Both the position numbers and the translations under genes were made by a program. The notes under the pieces are model-generated. The model ran no database searches. It worked only from the letters and a program-made list of their open reading frames with translations, and was not told where the DNA came from. Positions 36,622 to 48,044 of a stretch of DNA of 64,000 bases are shown in pieces (position 1 is the first letter of the stretch; the number at the start of each line of letters is the position of its first letter). Source of the DNA: Eucalyptus grandis. Taxonomy: Eukaryota; Streptophyta; Magnoliopsida; Myrtales; Myrtaceae. The stretch lies in assembly GCF_016545825.1 (NCBI RefSeq), contig NC_052622.1, forward strand, positions 14,426,120 through 14,490,119, read 5' to 3'.

Positions 36622-36789
36622 GTAAACTAACATGACCTTTTTTCGGATTATCGAGTTACAATTTCATGACTTATATTTGGATTGTTAAATTAGCATTGAA
36701 GCTAATCAAAGTACATAACTTGACATATTGCCTTGAGTTAGACATTGCACAATATACTGAAATCATCTACATCTTTGTTCCTTGATCAG

Positions 36790-37135
36790 GTGCACATTCC
36801 ATTGGAGTTGCTCATTGTGGCACATTTTCTAGGAGGCTCTACAACTTCATTGGGAAAGGGGACACAAACCCCTCTCTGAACGCCACCTACGCTGCATTGC
36901 TCCAGAATCGGTGCCCTAACCCTACCAACCTGGCTACGGTGGTGGAAATGGATCCACCAAAGCTCACTCTCCTTCAATAACCATTGCTTCGATATTCTCA
37001 TGGAAAACAAGGGATTGTTCCAATCCGACGTCGCACTCTCGATGAATCGAGACGCAGCTAAGGTGGTGCAGCAGCTTCGGATGCCGGCCACGTTTTTCTC
37101 CGAGTTTGGCAAGTCGATGAAGAAGATGGAGGCAA
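36790..37135 (+). pseudogene. Class III peroxidase, exon 4 (truncated by fusion)
   Basis: Follows an AG acceptor at 36788-36789. GAHSIGVAHCGTFSRRLYNF carries the proximal heme His, followed by NPSLNATYAALLQNRCP, then ENKGLFQSDVAL and FFSEFGKSMKKMEAI. One extra A near 36958 breaks the frame just before the FNNHCFDILM block. The normal C-terminal end (IGVLTGxxGEIRxxC) is absent. From 37136 the sequence switches to exon 2 of another peroxidase. Confidence 0.9.
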
Positions 37136-37345
37136 TAACCGTCTCTTGCACTAATGTTCTTTCTCTCGTTGCTCGTGATGACGTCTCTTTCCCAGTAAGA
37201 TAAAACATGCCTGATTTATTGTCTAAAACCATAAATTTCTTCACCAAAATGGTCTTCGTATAAGGTTGAATTTTAATTTGAACATGATGGTGTGAATCGC
37301 AATTGAAGAAGCCAATGTGGGATGTGTTGACGGGATGAACATGCA
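37136..37345 (+). pseudogene. Second peroxidase fragment (end of exon 2, intron, start of exon 3)
   Basis: TVSCTNVLSLVARDDVSFP ends at a GTAAGA donor (37195). The next 100 bases are homologous to intron 2 of the first copy (35385-35479), and then LKKPMWDVLTG begins exon 3. Here the Cys and Trp that are damaged in the first copy are intact. The acceptor appears as CAA rather than CAG. The piece ends in the minisatellite at about 37336. Confidence 0.85.
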
Positions 37346-37500
37346 TGGTACATAAACGACCATGCATGGCACATGCACGATACAAGCACGTGTTGTGCAC
37401 GATACATGCACGATACATGCACAACCGTGCATGGCACATGCTCGATATTTACATGACCATGCACAATAATGCATGGCAGATAATTAGCACATGCATGACG
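37336..37500. repeat. Degenerate CATGCACGATA minisatellite
   Basis: Irregular tandem words acatgcacgatac, ccatgcatggcacatg and aagcacgtgttgtgcacg. Related to the two-unit array at 33579-33620. Confidence 0.75.
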
Positions 37501-37504
37501 AGAA

Positions 37505-38190
37505 AAGTACTAAAAAAATCATAAACCTATGGTATTGGTATCAATTTAGTCTTAAATATTTCAATCGGATAAATTTAGTCATAAACCTTTTCACATTGAT
37601 ACTAATTTAGTATATCCAGCTAAATTTGGCTGACCGATGCCGACAAGGATGTTGATCGCCGACAAGCGCCGATGAAGCAATTTTTCAATTATTATTTTTT
37701 TTATTTTTTTATTATTTTTTATTATTTTTCTTTTTCCTTTTCCTTTTCTTTTTCTCTTCTTCCCCTTGGCCTTCTTCTTTGGTAGTGGCCGACAAGCCGT
37801 CGACAGCTCACCAGCCATTAGGCGAGGGTTGCCAAGCCCTCATCAACCACTAGCGAGTCTCATGGCCCTCTCCCGCCATTGGCAAGGGCTTTGTGGCCCT
37901 CCCTAGTGGTTGACAAGGCCATTACAAGGAATCGAAGGAGGAAGAAGAGAAAAAAGAAAAAAAATTTAAAAAATAATAAATGAATTAGAAAAATAAAAAA
38001 ATTATTAAAAATTGCCACAACAGTGTTGGTCGGATGATCGTGTCACGTCATTGCCGTTAGTCAAAATTGACTGGATGGACTGAATGGTACAAATATGAAA
38101 ATGTTTAGGATTGAATTAGTCCAATTGAAATGTTTAGGACCGAATTAGTATCAATACCATAAATTTAGGACTTTTTTTTTATACTTTTCC
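37505..38190. mobile_element. Long-TIR element with a G+C-rich core
   Basis: Left arm: aaacctatggtattggtatc and aatttagtcttaaatatttc. The complement of the right arm reads aaatttatggtattgatact and aattcggtcctaaacatttc. The arms run over 100 bp, flank T- and A-rich tracts, and enclose a core (37780-37930) with ggcgagggttgcc and gccctcatcaac words. No transposase. Ends are approximate. Confidence 0.65.
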
Positions 38191-38937
38191 CAAGCATGAC
38201 ACATGGAAATTTTTGCAAACCCACACTCTCTACATAGTAGGGCCAGGCTTAAATTGTCTAAATATAAGAATTTATGAATTAAGAGTTTAATTTGAATGAA
38301 ATTCATAAAATCATTAGGTTAGAGATAGACACCTAATACCTAAACAAAAATGTGCCTAATTTCTAAATATAGAGGAATGTAGTAAAGAATGCAAATGCAG
38401 AACTACACAAAACTAACATATTTGTATAGGGGTCCAACTCTTTTGATATCAAAAAATTCAATCCCTCATTTTGTTATGAATGAATGATAAGTTTCCAAGC
38501 AAAAACTTGGGTGTAAACATCAGGATGTTGTTCCTCGATTGTAAGTTTGAAGCCCCCTCAGACCTTGTCCTTCTACAATTGTCGTTCGAGACATCCCTTG
38601 ACTGTCCGTGGAAGTTCTCAATGATGGTAATCCTAGCGTTGTACATTCATGACCTAATCGCTCTGGCTAGATAATCAGATTTCGACGGTGTGGTTGGAAT
38701 GAGCATACTCTTTTATGGAGAGAACCTGAACATAGGCCCAATTTTTAACACGACCAACCGAGTGAAATATTTTGTATACAAGGTTATTAACTAGTCCTAA
38801 GCATGACCTTGAAAAGGCTTCATCTGAGGTCTCGTTCGAATCTTAGGATCTCTTGGATGTAAAACAAAATAGGGTACTGTTGAGTACAAGGTAGGAAAAA
38901 GATACTGTACCAATTGATTATCAATAGACTAAGTTGA
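38191..38937. other. Intergenic, no gene recognised
   Basis: Two overlapping opposite frames at 38458-38674 show no known motif. Nothing else is seen. Confidence 0.45.
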
Positions 38938-38942
38938 TGGAT

Positions 38943-41900
38943 TGTTACGTCCCGAACCTCGAGCGCGCTAACATCCCACCATGGTCATGCAAATGCGAAA
39001 CCCCCAGGTAGTGTCGCCGACTCCATTTATTTATTATTGTGCAAGCGGAACGTATTATAAAACCCATGATAGTAAAATACATGATAGAAAAGCAGGAAGC
39101 AAAACCACAACATAACACTTTCATAATTCAATAGAATTACAAACAGAGGTCTACGGCCAAAAGTCTACAAAAGATCGGCTCTTAAAAAGAAACTGTCCTA
39201 CGACCTACAAGTCGGACACGTTCTCCTTATGACTTCACCTCTGCAATTCCTCAAGGCCAACCAAAGTTATCTGCCCGCTCCGTCCACCAAGGACCTGAAA
39301 TTTTAATCCCACAACCGGGATGAGACATTGTCTCAGCAAGTTCAACCCCCTAAACCCTATTAAAAAGAAAATACGCCCCAGGTGGTCTAGTCACAACATC
39401 AAGAAGACTTACCTCGCATTAGTCTTCATTTGCAGGTTAGCACAATTTATATAATTCAACCACGTGCAATTATGATAACCAAACAACTGTGGCACGCACA
39501 ATCACATTATCAGAACAATTCAACCACTTGGATCATTTCAGCGATCAATCGACTCGGCTGATTACATGTCATTCTAGCAAATCAATTGCTGCTTCTAATC
39601 ACGACCCTATGGGAAGGTTTAACAACCAGTGGCAATCACGGCCCCACTAGGCACGACCTCTAATTAGGTGGTAGATCTTGGCCCGATGGGCACGACCTCT
39701 AATAGGTGGTCAATCACGGCTCTATTAGGCACAACTTCTAATAGGTGGTCAATCACGGCCCTACTGGGCACGACTTTTAATAGGTGGTCAATCACGGCCC
39801 TATTGGGCACGACCTCTAATAGGTGGTCAAATACGCTCGTTTTTCCATCAAATTTTGACACTTAGGATTTTATAAAAAGAATTCCTATTGCAATCACACT
39901 CCATTTGCCACAGTCAATCATCAAATTCAAATTCTAAATACACGCAGTGATGAAAGACGAAGTTCTTAGAAAATAAGGTCCCAAAATAATTTTGAAATTT
40001 ATTAAATAATTAAATTTATTCCGAAAATTAATTAAATAATAATATCCATATTTTCACGATCCACACTCAATTTATAATATCCAATCATACAACAGCGATT
40101 GGCACGAAATTGAGCAAATAAGGTTCCAAGACAATTTTCGGAATTTATTAAATAATAAATTTTATTCGAAATTTATTTAAATAATAATATTTTAATAATT
40201 TCGAATAAATATATATTATTAAATTATTTAATAATTTCGGAATACTTAAATAAATCAAAAACAAATTCCTTTAAGTCACATCAAAGCTTATATTAATATA
40301 AACATACTTAACTTTAAACTAAACACACTTTAACTTAATTAAACACCCTAATCTAATCATCAACCAAATAAACTAATCTAACTACCTAAACTTACTTAAC
40401 TTAGACTAAACACACTTAGGACATCATTAACCGTCTAATCAAGATTTAGTGAATTAAACTCACCGGATTAGCGAGCCAAGTGGACCAAAACGACGGGGAC
40501 GCCAAGGAGAACAACTTTCCTCAAAACGGGCCAAGCATTTAGGGTCGGGAAGCCGGCCAAAATGGGCCAAACGCTCGCTGTCATACCCATTTTTCTGCTC
40601 ACTGATGGCTGCTACTTGGGGGCGAATCCGGCACCGGTTGAGGCGAGCAATGGTCGAGAGGGGCTGAGGGAGTCTCGGCAGGCTGAGGCGGGGGTGCACG
40701 GGGGCTCACGGCGGAGGAGACGAGCTCCGACGGCTCTTGGAACGCACAGATCGAGGCTGAGATGCAGCTGAGCGTCGGCCAAGCGTGGGCGAGCGCGGGC
40801 AGCGGCAGAGCGCGGGACAACGAGCGGTCCTGCGGTGTGCGACAGCAATGAGCGGATTTGCTGGCTGCTGCTTCGGCATTCTCAGATTTGCTAGTGGGTT
40901 CCGAACAACAACTAGAGAAGAAGAAGAACTCGACGCCAGCAGGAGGGAGAGAGAGACGGAAGTGCGCGGGCAGGACGACAGAGAGGCGTGCGTGGATGAA
41001 CAGCAACGGCGGCGAGCTCTGGCGACGGGCGAGCGAGTGGCCGAGTGGGCGGTCGGGCGGATGCAGCTTCCCCCCAATTCCAAGGAAGAAGGATAAGATT
41101 GAAGTGAGATGTGCTTTTTGGGGACCAATGAGCATTCGACACTTGTCAACACCCCATTTGCTTTGGCCCCAACCATGACATAAGCTAACTTCACATTCCA
41201 CTAACTTCAAATCTCCCACAACAATTCTCCAATGGGTCCAATTTCATTTTCCGCTGTGGCATGAAATCTTGTACGTTAAATTCTTCAATTCCATTCGATT
41301 CTCTTCCAATTGAACCAAATTGAAGTCCATAAAATTAATCCAACACCACCACACTTCAATTCACATCTTCGCTTGTCCATAGAACAACTTAAGTCCCAAA
41401 AGCACGATCAAGGGCGGGCGTACTAATTTCTCGAGCCAAATTAGCCATATTCTGATTAACTTGTTGAAAAACTCTGATTATATGAAAAATCTTCTGAAGA
41501 TAAGCCAATATTCCTAAAATGATTTGTGACACAATAGGACTTTCAATTTCTGAATTCGATCTTAATTTCATGGTTAATTTCATTTTGGCACGATATTAGC
41601 GTGTCCTGATCTATCGGGTAGCTTTTTAGAAATTTTCGTGCATTTGACTTGTAGTTGATCAATTCAAGCCACATTGTACATCTTTGATACATTGGCGATT
41701 TTCGGTTGTCGGGGGTAATCTTAAGGTTTCAAATACGGACACAGGGTACCCAATCGACAGAAAAGTCGGTCCAGTGTCGATCGACAAAATTGTGCGACTT
41801 GGTGGAATCACCCACACTCGATCACATGCCTCTGTCGAGTCGACCTATCTCCGGTCTCTAATCGATTTTTATTTGTGCCATAATGACTCTTGCAGATTAG

Positions 41901-42082
41901 CTCGATCGAAAGGTCGTTTCCTAGTCAAATTCTCGAGCCGATACATTAGAATCTCTTAACGGCTTCACCTGATAGACTAGTTTTCACATGAGTGGCCGAC
42001 TCAAGAAAAAGAACTCTATGCGTGCCAATGAAATGCCCATCTCAATTTATTGAAAATAGAATTGGAAAATTGGGATGTCACA
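38943..42082. mobile_element. Probable solo LTR of a Ty3-type retrotransposon
   Basis: It begins TGTTACGTCCCGAACCTCGA and ends GGGATGTCACA, so it has TG...CA ends with TGT/ACA inverted tips. The flanking five bases are tggat (38938-38942) and cggat (42083-42087), matching at four of five. Inside, 'gatgagacattgtctcagca' at about 39320 is a motif I associate with long plant Ty3 LTRs. There is no gag-pol and no second LTR. Overlapping frames on both strands at 40460-41219 are compositional. The 3140-bp length would be long for an LTR, so a non-autonomous element is an alternative. Confidence 0.55.
39631..39829. repeat. 39-bp tandem array
   Basis: About five units of the form aggtggtcaatcacggccct and attgggcacgacctctaat. 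Because 39 is divisible by three, both strands show repetitive open frames (a DHLLEVVPNRAVI repeat on the minus strand), which I do not treat as genes. It lies inside the probable solo LTR. Confidence 0.9.
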
Positions 42083-42087
42083 CGGAT

Positions 42088-42954
42088 CATCCTATACTAT
42101 GCAAGTGATGAGCTTTCGCTGCCATAATATTTAAAAATGTATAGCGGGATATTTAGGCAAGCGGTTCCAACATCATACATTTCAATTAAACTTTTAATAT
42201 ACAAAGATAATCCATCGCATCGTCAAAATTAGGATTGTACTTACGTTTTTTTCCTTGGAATGATGGGTTTTTCTTTTTTAAAGTAGAATTGTATTTTAAT
42301 TAAATGATATCTTATATTATATTGGGTTTAATCAATGAGTGTCTTAATATACTTGTCAAAGTGATGTTCTAAATGTTTTAGATCGAAAAAAGTATTTGAC
42401 GCCATGAAGCAAAAATTTTGAACTTTAAAAGATTATTCAATACAATCGAATCTACATATTCACATTTGTATTTTCTGGATACTTCATATGTTTAACATTA
42501 GATTAAACTCAAAAAAAAATATGAAAAGAATTGGCAAAAAGAATGGGAAATACAAAACATTTCAGTCAGGACCTTTATGTTCTTGAAAAAATAAAAATCT
42601 ACTTAGCACATGTTTGTATTAAATCAACCCAATTAATATTTAAGCGCATTCGTAAACTCGAATGTCATCATATATCTCTATAGTTAGATTGGAGTGATCA
42701 TTAATTTTTTATTTCCTTTAATAAATCATCCAGGGTTGAAGTGATTTTGGTAAATTAATGACTGATGGGTCTTGTTCTTTAATAAACCATCGGTTCTCTA
42801 CCCAACCCATGTTAGTCATGCTGATTGATTAATGGTAGGATGAGATAACTGCTACGAGTCGAGCAATTCCGCTTGCTTGTGCTTGATTCGTCTTCCTTCT
42901 TTTTTCTGTGGATTGGATTCTCCTTTACCGGTTTAAAGTGGTAGTGGAAAGCGG
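42088..42954. other. Intergenic, no gene recognised
   Basis: AT-rich DNA between the LTR and the LINE. Nothing supported. Confidence 0.5.
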
Positions 42955-44524
42955 GCTTGCCGAGTTTTTTTTTTTTTTTGTCAAAACAGCTCCATTTCAT
43001 TTCATTTCAAGTAGGTACAGTAGAAAACGAGCCCAACTGGGCTTCAGAACAAAGAACATCGAACAACGGTTTGGGTGGGCTTGAGACCCAGTTCGGAGGG
43101 ACCGGGACATTTAAAAAAATAAATAAATAGGGGACATGATAATGGAAATCTAGTTGGGATAGTTTAACGACTCAATCCGCTACTCACAAGGGGCTTTTTG
43201 TTTTGTTCTCTAAAACAGTGGGTTAAGCTTAAATAAGGCAAAGAGTTAATTGAGGCCCGGCCCATCTTGATTTGTTCAGAGATTTTCCAACAGTGCTTGA
43301 ACTAAAGTAAGGCAGTCAGACTCTAGAGTTGTACTTGCACTTTTCCCTTTTTTCTTCTCCCATTCGTGCACGAACTCCACCCCTCCAACAGAGCTAGGGT
43401 TTCTGCTTGAAGTGCAGATTGCACTCTCACGTGGCGCGCAAATCCTCCGAGTAAAGATCCAGCGGCATCCCTGCATACACCAGCAATTGCGCCTATTGTT
43501 GTGCCCACTCGGAACGCGCCATCAACGTTGATTTTCAGCGATTTCGGGGCAGGGGGATGCCATTGGGATGACGAGGTACAGTCTCTCTCCAACCCTTTTT
43601 TCTGATTTGAGTTCCAAATGCTGAAGTTTTCGTGCTTTGCGAGTGTTTCGGTGACTACTCCACGCGGATCCGGTGTCTTCTTTCGAAAGATGGCCTTGTT
43701 CCTCTCTTTCCATACAAACCAGAGCGTCTCGGCAACTAGTTCGAGGGAAGGTGCTTCTGGTAAGTCGCTCTTGTGATGAAGGAGCCACCAATCTATGCTT
43801 GTTAGTCCCTTGCTATGAATTCGGATGCTGATTCGTGGATCTAACCACACTTTAGTTGTCCAGGGGCAAAGCAAAAACAAGTGCTCTGCTGATTCGGGCT
43901 TCATATTGCACAACTGGCATGTCGGATCAGGTATGATCTTCCGTCTAAATAAATTCTCCTTCGTGGGGAGGGCGTTTTGACATAAAGTCCATATAAAGAC
44001 TTTGATTTTTGGTAAGGTCTGCATACTCCATATCTTGCACCATAGCGCTCCAGGCTTTTGATATGATGGTGATGCTTCGTTGAGTGATGGGTTGATACTG
44101 GCTTTCCTTAATTGATTATACCCACTCTTCACTGTATAGTTGCCTGATATTGTTTCTGTCCAAATAAGCTTGTCTTTTTCGCTTGAGGACGCGATAGGAA
44201 TTGCCCATATTTCATTTGCAATTCTGTCTTCGAACGTGTTCTGTACTATGTCTTCTTTCCATGAGAGAGTCTGCTTGTCGATCAGCTCAGTTACACGCTT
44301 AGGTTCTTCTCGATTTGCTGGTCCTATAAGTGTACCCAGCTTCAACCATTTATCTTCACGTATTCTAATGGATTGTCCATCCCTCACTGCCCATTGAACC
44401 GAATCTGATATGGCATCCCTCCCAACTAGTAAGCTTTTTCATCCCCACGAGGATCGTTGCCCCTCCCTTGCATGCCAGAAGTCGGAATTGGGAAAATATA
44501 ACCCTTTAAAGAGCTTGCCGAGTT
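42955..44524 (-). mobile_element. 5'-truncated LINE (L1/RTE-like), complete 3' end
   Basis: The body runs 42967-44512 on the minus strand. Its poly(A) tail appears as poly-T at 42965-42980. Identical 12-bp copies of gcttgccgagtt lie at 42955-42966 and 44513-44524, a target-site duplication. LINE homology starts right at the inner edge of the right copy (LFKGLYFPNSDFWHA). This combination is the signature of target-primed reverse transcription. The first part of the polyprotein (endonuclease, most of the reverse transcriptase) is missing. Confidence 0.88.
43276..44512 (-). pseudogene. LINE polyprotein C-terminus: zf-RVT and RNase H
   Basis: Read downward from 44512. The order is a thumb/linker (LFKGLYFPNSDF, SLLVGRDAISDSVQWAVRDG, IREDKWL), a zf-RVT zinc-binding domain (KIWSMQTLPKIKVFIWTLC, PTKENLFRRKI, CQLCNMKPESAEHLFLLCPW) and an RVT_3 RNase H domain (KINVDGAFRV, GAIAGVCRDAAGSLLGGFA, QAETLALLEG, then LESDCLTLVQALLENL). 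Two lesions: a Trp codon became TGA near 44440, and a frameshift near 43385 moves the last RNase H block into another frame. Such proteins copy the element's RNA at the target. This one is inactive. Confidence 0.9.
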
Positions 44525-45394
44525 CATATGGTCGAGGTGCGCGCTCGAGGTTGCGAATGTGGACACTGATTATTACTATGCTTGGGATAGGAAATTGAAG
44601 GGATAGAAATTTTAGTATGAGCGAATTTGGAAGATAAAGTCTTTGGGTAGCTGGGATGTTCAATTTTGTTTCTCTCCACATGGCTGCTGATGCAGAAGAA
44701 AGAAATTTTTCTAGGATACGAATTCTAGAATTAATTGAATTTCTTCGGTGTCCTTAGTAAATGATGCCAACGCCACATTTTTTTTTTGTCAGGAGAGTGC
44801 ACGGTCGATTTACAGTTTCTTGATGAACTCCCAAGTTTCTTGGCTATTATCTGAGTCTATATGAAGTGGAAAAAGGAACTGATGCCATTGTCCTAAAGGC
44901 TGATAACACGGATAATATTTTCTCTGCAGGAGCTTGTTAAATCCGTAACTTCTCTTATAATAATCTCTTTGTCCTTATACAAAAAGATATCAATTCTTGA
45001 ATTTAGTTGAAGTTGTCAAACTCACTCTATGATGAACACCAAAAGGTCTCTCTCTCTCTCTCTCTGCCTATCTATCACCTTTTGCTGGAAATCTTACTAT
45101 TGTTGCAGATGATTACGTGTGCCTGAACTTGGCTTCTATTGGTTCCCAAACTACACTCTTTCTCTCGACGTAACTTTTGTATCGATAAACATATAATCTT
45201 CACCACTAAGCTAATTGTGGAAGAGAAATAGTGATGCACAGCAATCTGACAGCTTGCTTCTTCAACATTCGGCGTCTTCGAATACTGGGATTGTATGTCA
45301 TGGTTTCCGGTTTTCGATGAGTCAATGGTTCTGTCTATGCTCTTTACTGAGAACTGGGCATGACACTACAATTTTCTCTTGATTGTATGACCAG
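44525..45394. other. Region upstream of the UFD1-like exon
   Basis: No coding exon recognised. Contains a (CT)n tract at about 45046-45064. It may be intron 1 of a broken UFD1 gene. Confidence 0.4.
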
Positions 45395-45472
45395 TATTAT
45401 GGTGGATATGGACACCATGGGACATCATTTGAGCAGACATATCGCCGTCGCCCTACATCTTTTATTGAAAAG
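45395..45472 (+). pseudogene. UFD1: Orphan UFD1-like exon
   Basis: The 78-nt stretch is preceded by ...ACCAG and followed by GTCAGG, and encodes YYGGYGHHGTSFEQTYRRRP, then TSFIEK. This is the start of UFD1, the ubiquitin-binding cofactor of CDC48/p97 in ER-associated degradation (plant consensus GYxHHGTSFEQTYRCYPxSFIDK). Cys-Tyr has become Arg-Arg, although the exon is open and its splice sites look usable. The next expected block (GDKIIMPPSALDRL) is not found downstream, where repeat DNA follows. It is therefore a fossil exon or the visible piece of a gene interrupted by a large insertion. Confidence 0.75.
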
Positions 45473-45551
45473 GTCAGGACTACCTTCTAATTGTTGCAAA
45501 CAATATGGTGATAAAAATATGTTTATTTTCAATATATAGAATATTGTGTAT

Positions 45552-47500
45552 GTGTCGCACCCCAAATCCTATATGGATTAAGGAGTGATGCAGCCATCCT
45601 TTCTCCAAATGACATTGCCTCAAACTATACCCCAATTGTCCAGCTCCCAATAGTTTTCATAATAATGCTCTCGCTCCATCAGCCACTAATTGAGGCATCT
45701 AAAAACATGTTAAGAAGAAATGAATGAGCTATTATGGTCCACTGAGTAATACATTTCCAAGTGAATTGAACATTCATTATGCACATTTATAAACACGCTA
45801 TCACCATTTTTCAATCTCCAAGCTAGAGTATTATATAGGCAAATATAATTCAATAATAATATCAGTTCATGATAACAATTCAACTAATCTCAAATTACAT
45901 GAGCCTCAAACTATACCCCAATTGTCCAGCTCTCAATAGTTCTCGCCATAATGCTCTCGTTCCTTTGGGCACTAACTAAGGCATCTGAAAAATATGATAA
46001 GAAGAAAGGAATAAGCTACTGTGGCCTAGTAAGTACTACATTTCTTTTAAGTGGATCGAACATTCACTATACATATTTACAAAGACGATATCATAATTTT
46101 TCAATCTCAAAGCTAGAGTACTATATACACAAAATATCAGGAGTAGTGTATAATTCAATAATAATATTAGTTCACAAATAATAATTCAATTAATTTTAAA
46201 TTACATGTTAATGATCTACTCCATTGACCAAACTCATGCTTAAATATCAAGCCATGGTCATGCATAACACTAGTGACAATGTGATTAGGATTCCTTCCTT
46301 GGATAGGTCTTCATCTATTATTAGCCGATGACTTGGCCTACAAAGATATCTTAGACTATTATGTGCATACTCATAAGCCTTTAAATGGGCTTACAACGAT
46401 ATTGAGCACCCAACCTCATCCACCAATACAAAAAATACAATCCATAAACAATCTCATGTATTAAAATACATTTCACAAATCAATCACCATCATCAGAAAT
46501 ACTTTTTCATAAAATATTCTTAAATTATTTTGAGACTCGTCTCATAAACCAGTTTTATAAATCGAATCATATCAAATGTATGTCATAAATCATTTCACCA
46601 AACATGTTTATATATATATTATTTCTTAACTTTGTTTATTAAGTAGTTCCCACACTATTCACAAATACCAAAACGTAGTAATTGCCTGATCCAAATTATG
46701 CAATAAACATGTTTATTCATAACTTATAAAATATCGAATATTTATCATTTTGAAGACTTGAGTTTATAAATTCTTAAAAGAAATAATATCACTCATATGG
46801 AAAAAGTCAAAAGCCAATCTATAGTGGTTACTCGAGTTGACACATTTGCAATCCTATCAATTAATCAAAAAACAACATTAAAAGCCAAGTAAAACACAAC
46901 TCTAGCGAACGACTTGAATAAACCACGTTTAATAGTAGATAAAACAGCTTCTACGCACTAAGGAGTAGCATCGTTCAAAGCACCTGTTCATCCTTGTCCT
47001 TGCACATGTTATCAATTATACATAACTCTCACGCAAACTTCATAATTTCGTTCTAAATAAACCATACTTCAAAATCAAGTTTCGTCGAACTCTACGGCTC
47101 TATAACAACCTAAACTTTCGTTTCCATATATATCCACAGGCTGATGACTCCTCACTCAGACTTCATAGCTCAAAATCGACATAAGTTCAAACTCATACCC
47201 TAAATTAGAAAATTACTCTAATTAGATAAATGATCGGCTTGAACACTCACTGAACGTCGGGATTCGTAATTGATTTGGCTTGTCGAGGTGTCTGGATTGT
47301 GAGCGCGCAGAAATTTCTGTTTTCCCCCTATCCTCTTGCGAACGAGCTTCATTTCCTTTTGCCTTTCTTTGGTTTTGTCGCCACCGCTTCTCCTCTTGCT
47401 TAAATATCGTGGAAGCTGCTGAAGGAGATGAGAGAATGTGTTAATGGGCTGAGGCCAATATACTATACTTATGCTTGGGCTTGGGCTTGTTGGGCCATAT
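45552..47500. mobile_element. Probable LTR-derived repeat DNA
   Basis: It starts tgtgtcgcaccccaaatcc, similar to the start of many plant Ty3 LTRs, and has the same AT-rich, stop-dense texture as the 38.9-kb LTR. No matching end, primer-binding site or coding domain was found. Both the class and the right limit are uncertain. Confidence 0.3.
45617..46206 (+). repeat. 286-bp tandem duplication
   Basis: Copies at 45617-45902 and 45903-46206 share 'gcctcaaactataccccaat', 'tgtccagctc', 'tttttcaatctc' and 'agctagagta' with point differences and small indels. No coding content. Confidence 0.85.
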
Positions 47501-48044
47501 TTTTACGGTATGTGAATGGTTTAGAAGGATTAGATTATGCAGTTTTCATTCAGAGAAACTGAACCTAGTGCGATCATCGTCTAAATTTGACGATGTGGTT
47601 TTGTTGGGAAGTCTTAATCAATCTAAGTGTAATAGTTGTTCGTTTGAGTTTCCAATGCGAATAGTCAGCCTCTTATTTTCTCTCTTGCGTGCACGCACAT
47701 AGACTTTCCGCATTATCAAAACCAACAAGACGATGAAATTTGAAAAACACCGAATTCAAAGCCCGTTCTCGTCCTCCTAATTTACTTTCACATTGTTCGG
47801 CACAAAATCCAAGCATTAGCAGTCCGATTAAAACGACAAACATATGTTCCACCACCAGCATGCACATCAGCGGGAAGAAACTCCTCACGCTTAATAGACA
47901 ATAATTCTTATTTCGCACGGAGCTTTCACTGATAATAAATAGAGTGAGAAGTGATCACACTTGTTTTTCTTCAAGAGAGAGCAACTTTGCCCTAAATTTG
48001 AACTCTAAGGCTACACTTTTCTCCCATTGAGTTTCGCATTTGTC
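47501..48044. other. Intergenic, no gene recognised
   Basis: Short frames on both strands only. It ends where the duplicated block begins. Confidence 0.45.

Noticed and set aside
39631..39829. Possible CRISPR-like array
   Set aside because: The units are contiguous without unique spacers, in plant nuclear DNA. It is a simple tandem repeat.
39664..39865. Repetitive proteins on both strands
   Set aside because: An artefact of a 39-bp DNA tandem repeat with no stop in either phase.
40460..41219. Several overlapping frames including one of 206 codons
   Set aside because: They sit inside the probable solo LTR, on both strands, Ser/Pro/Arg-rich, with no domain.
43522..43791. 89-codon minus-strand frame
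   Set aside because: It is a shifted reading of the LINE RNase H region.
44525..44681. Upstream part of the open frame running into the LINE
   Set aside because: LINE homology starts only at the target-site duplication. The residues before it do not match the family and belong to the flanking DNA.
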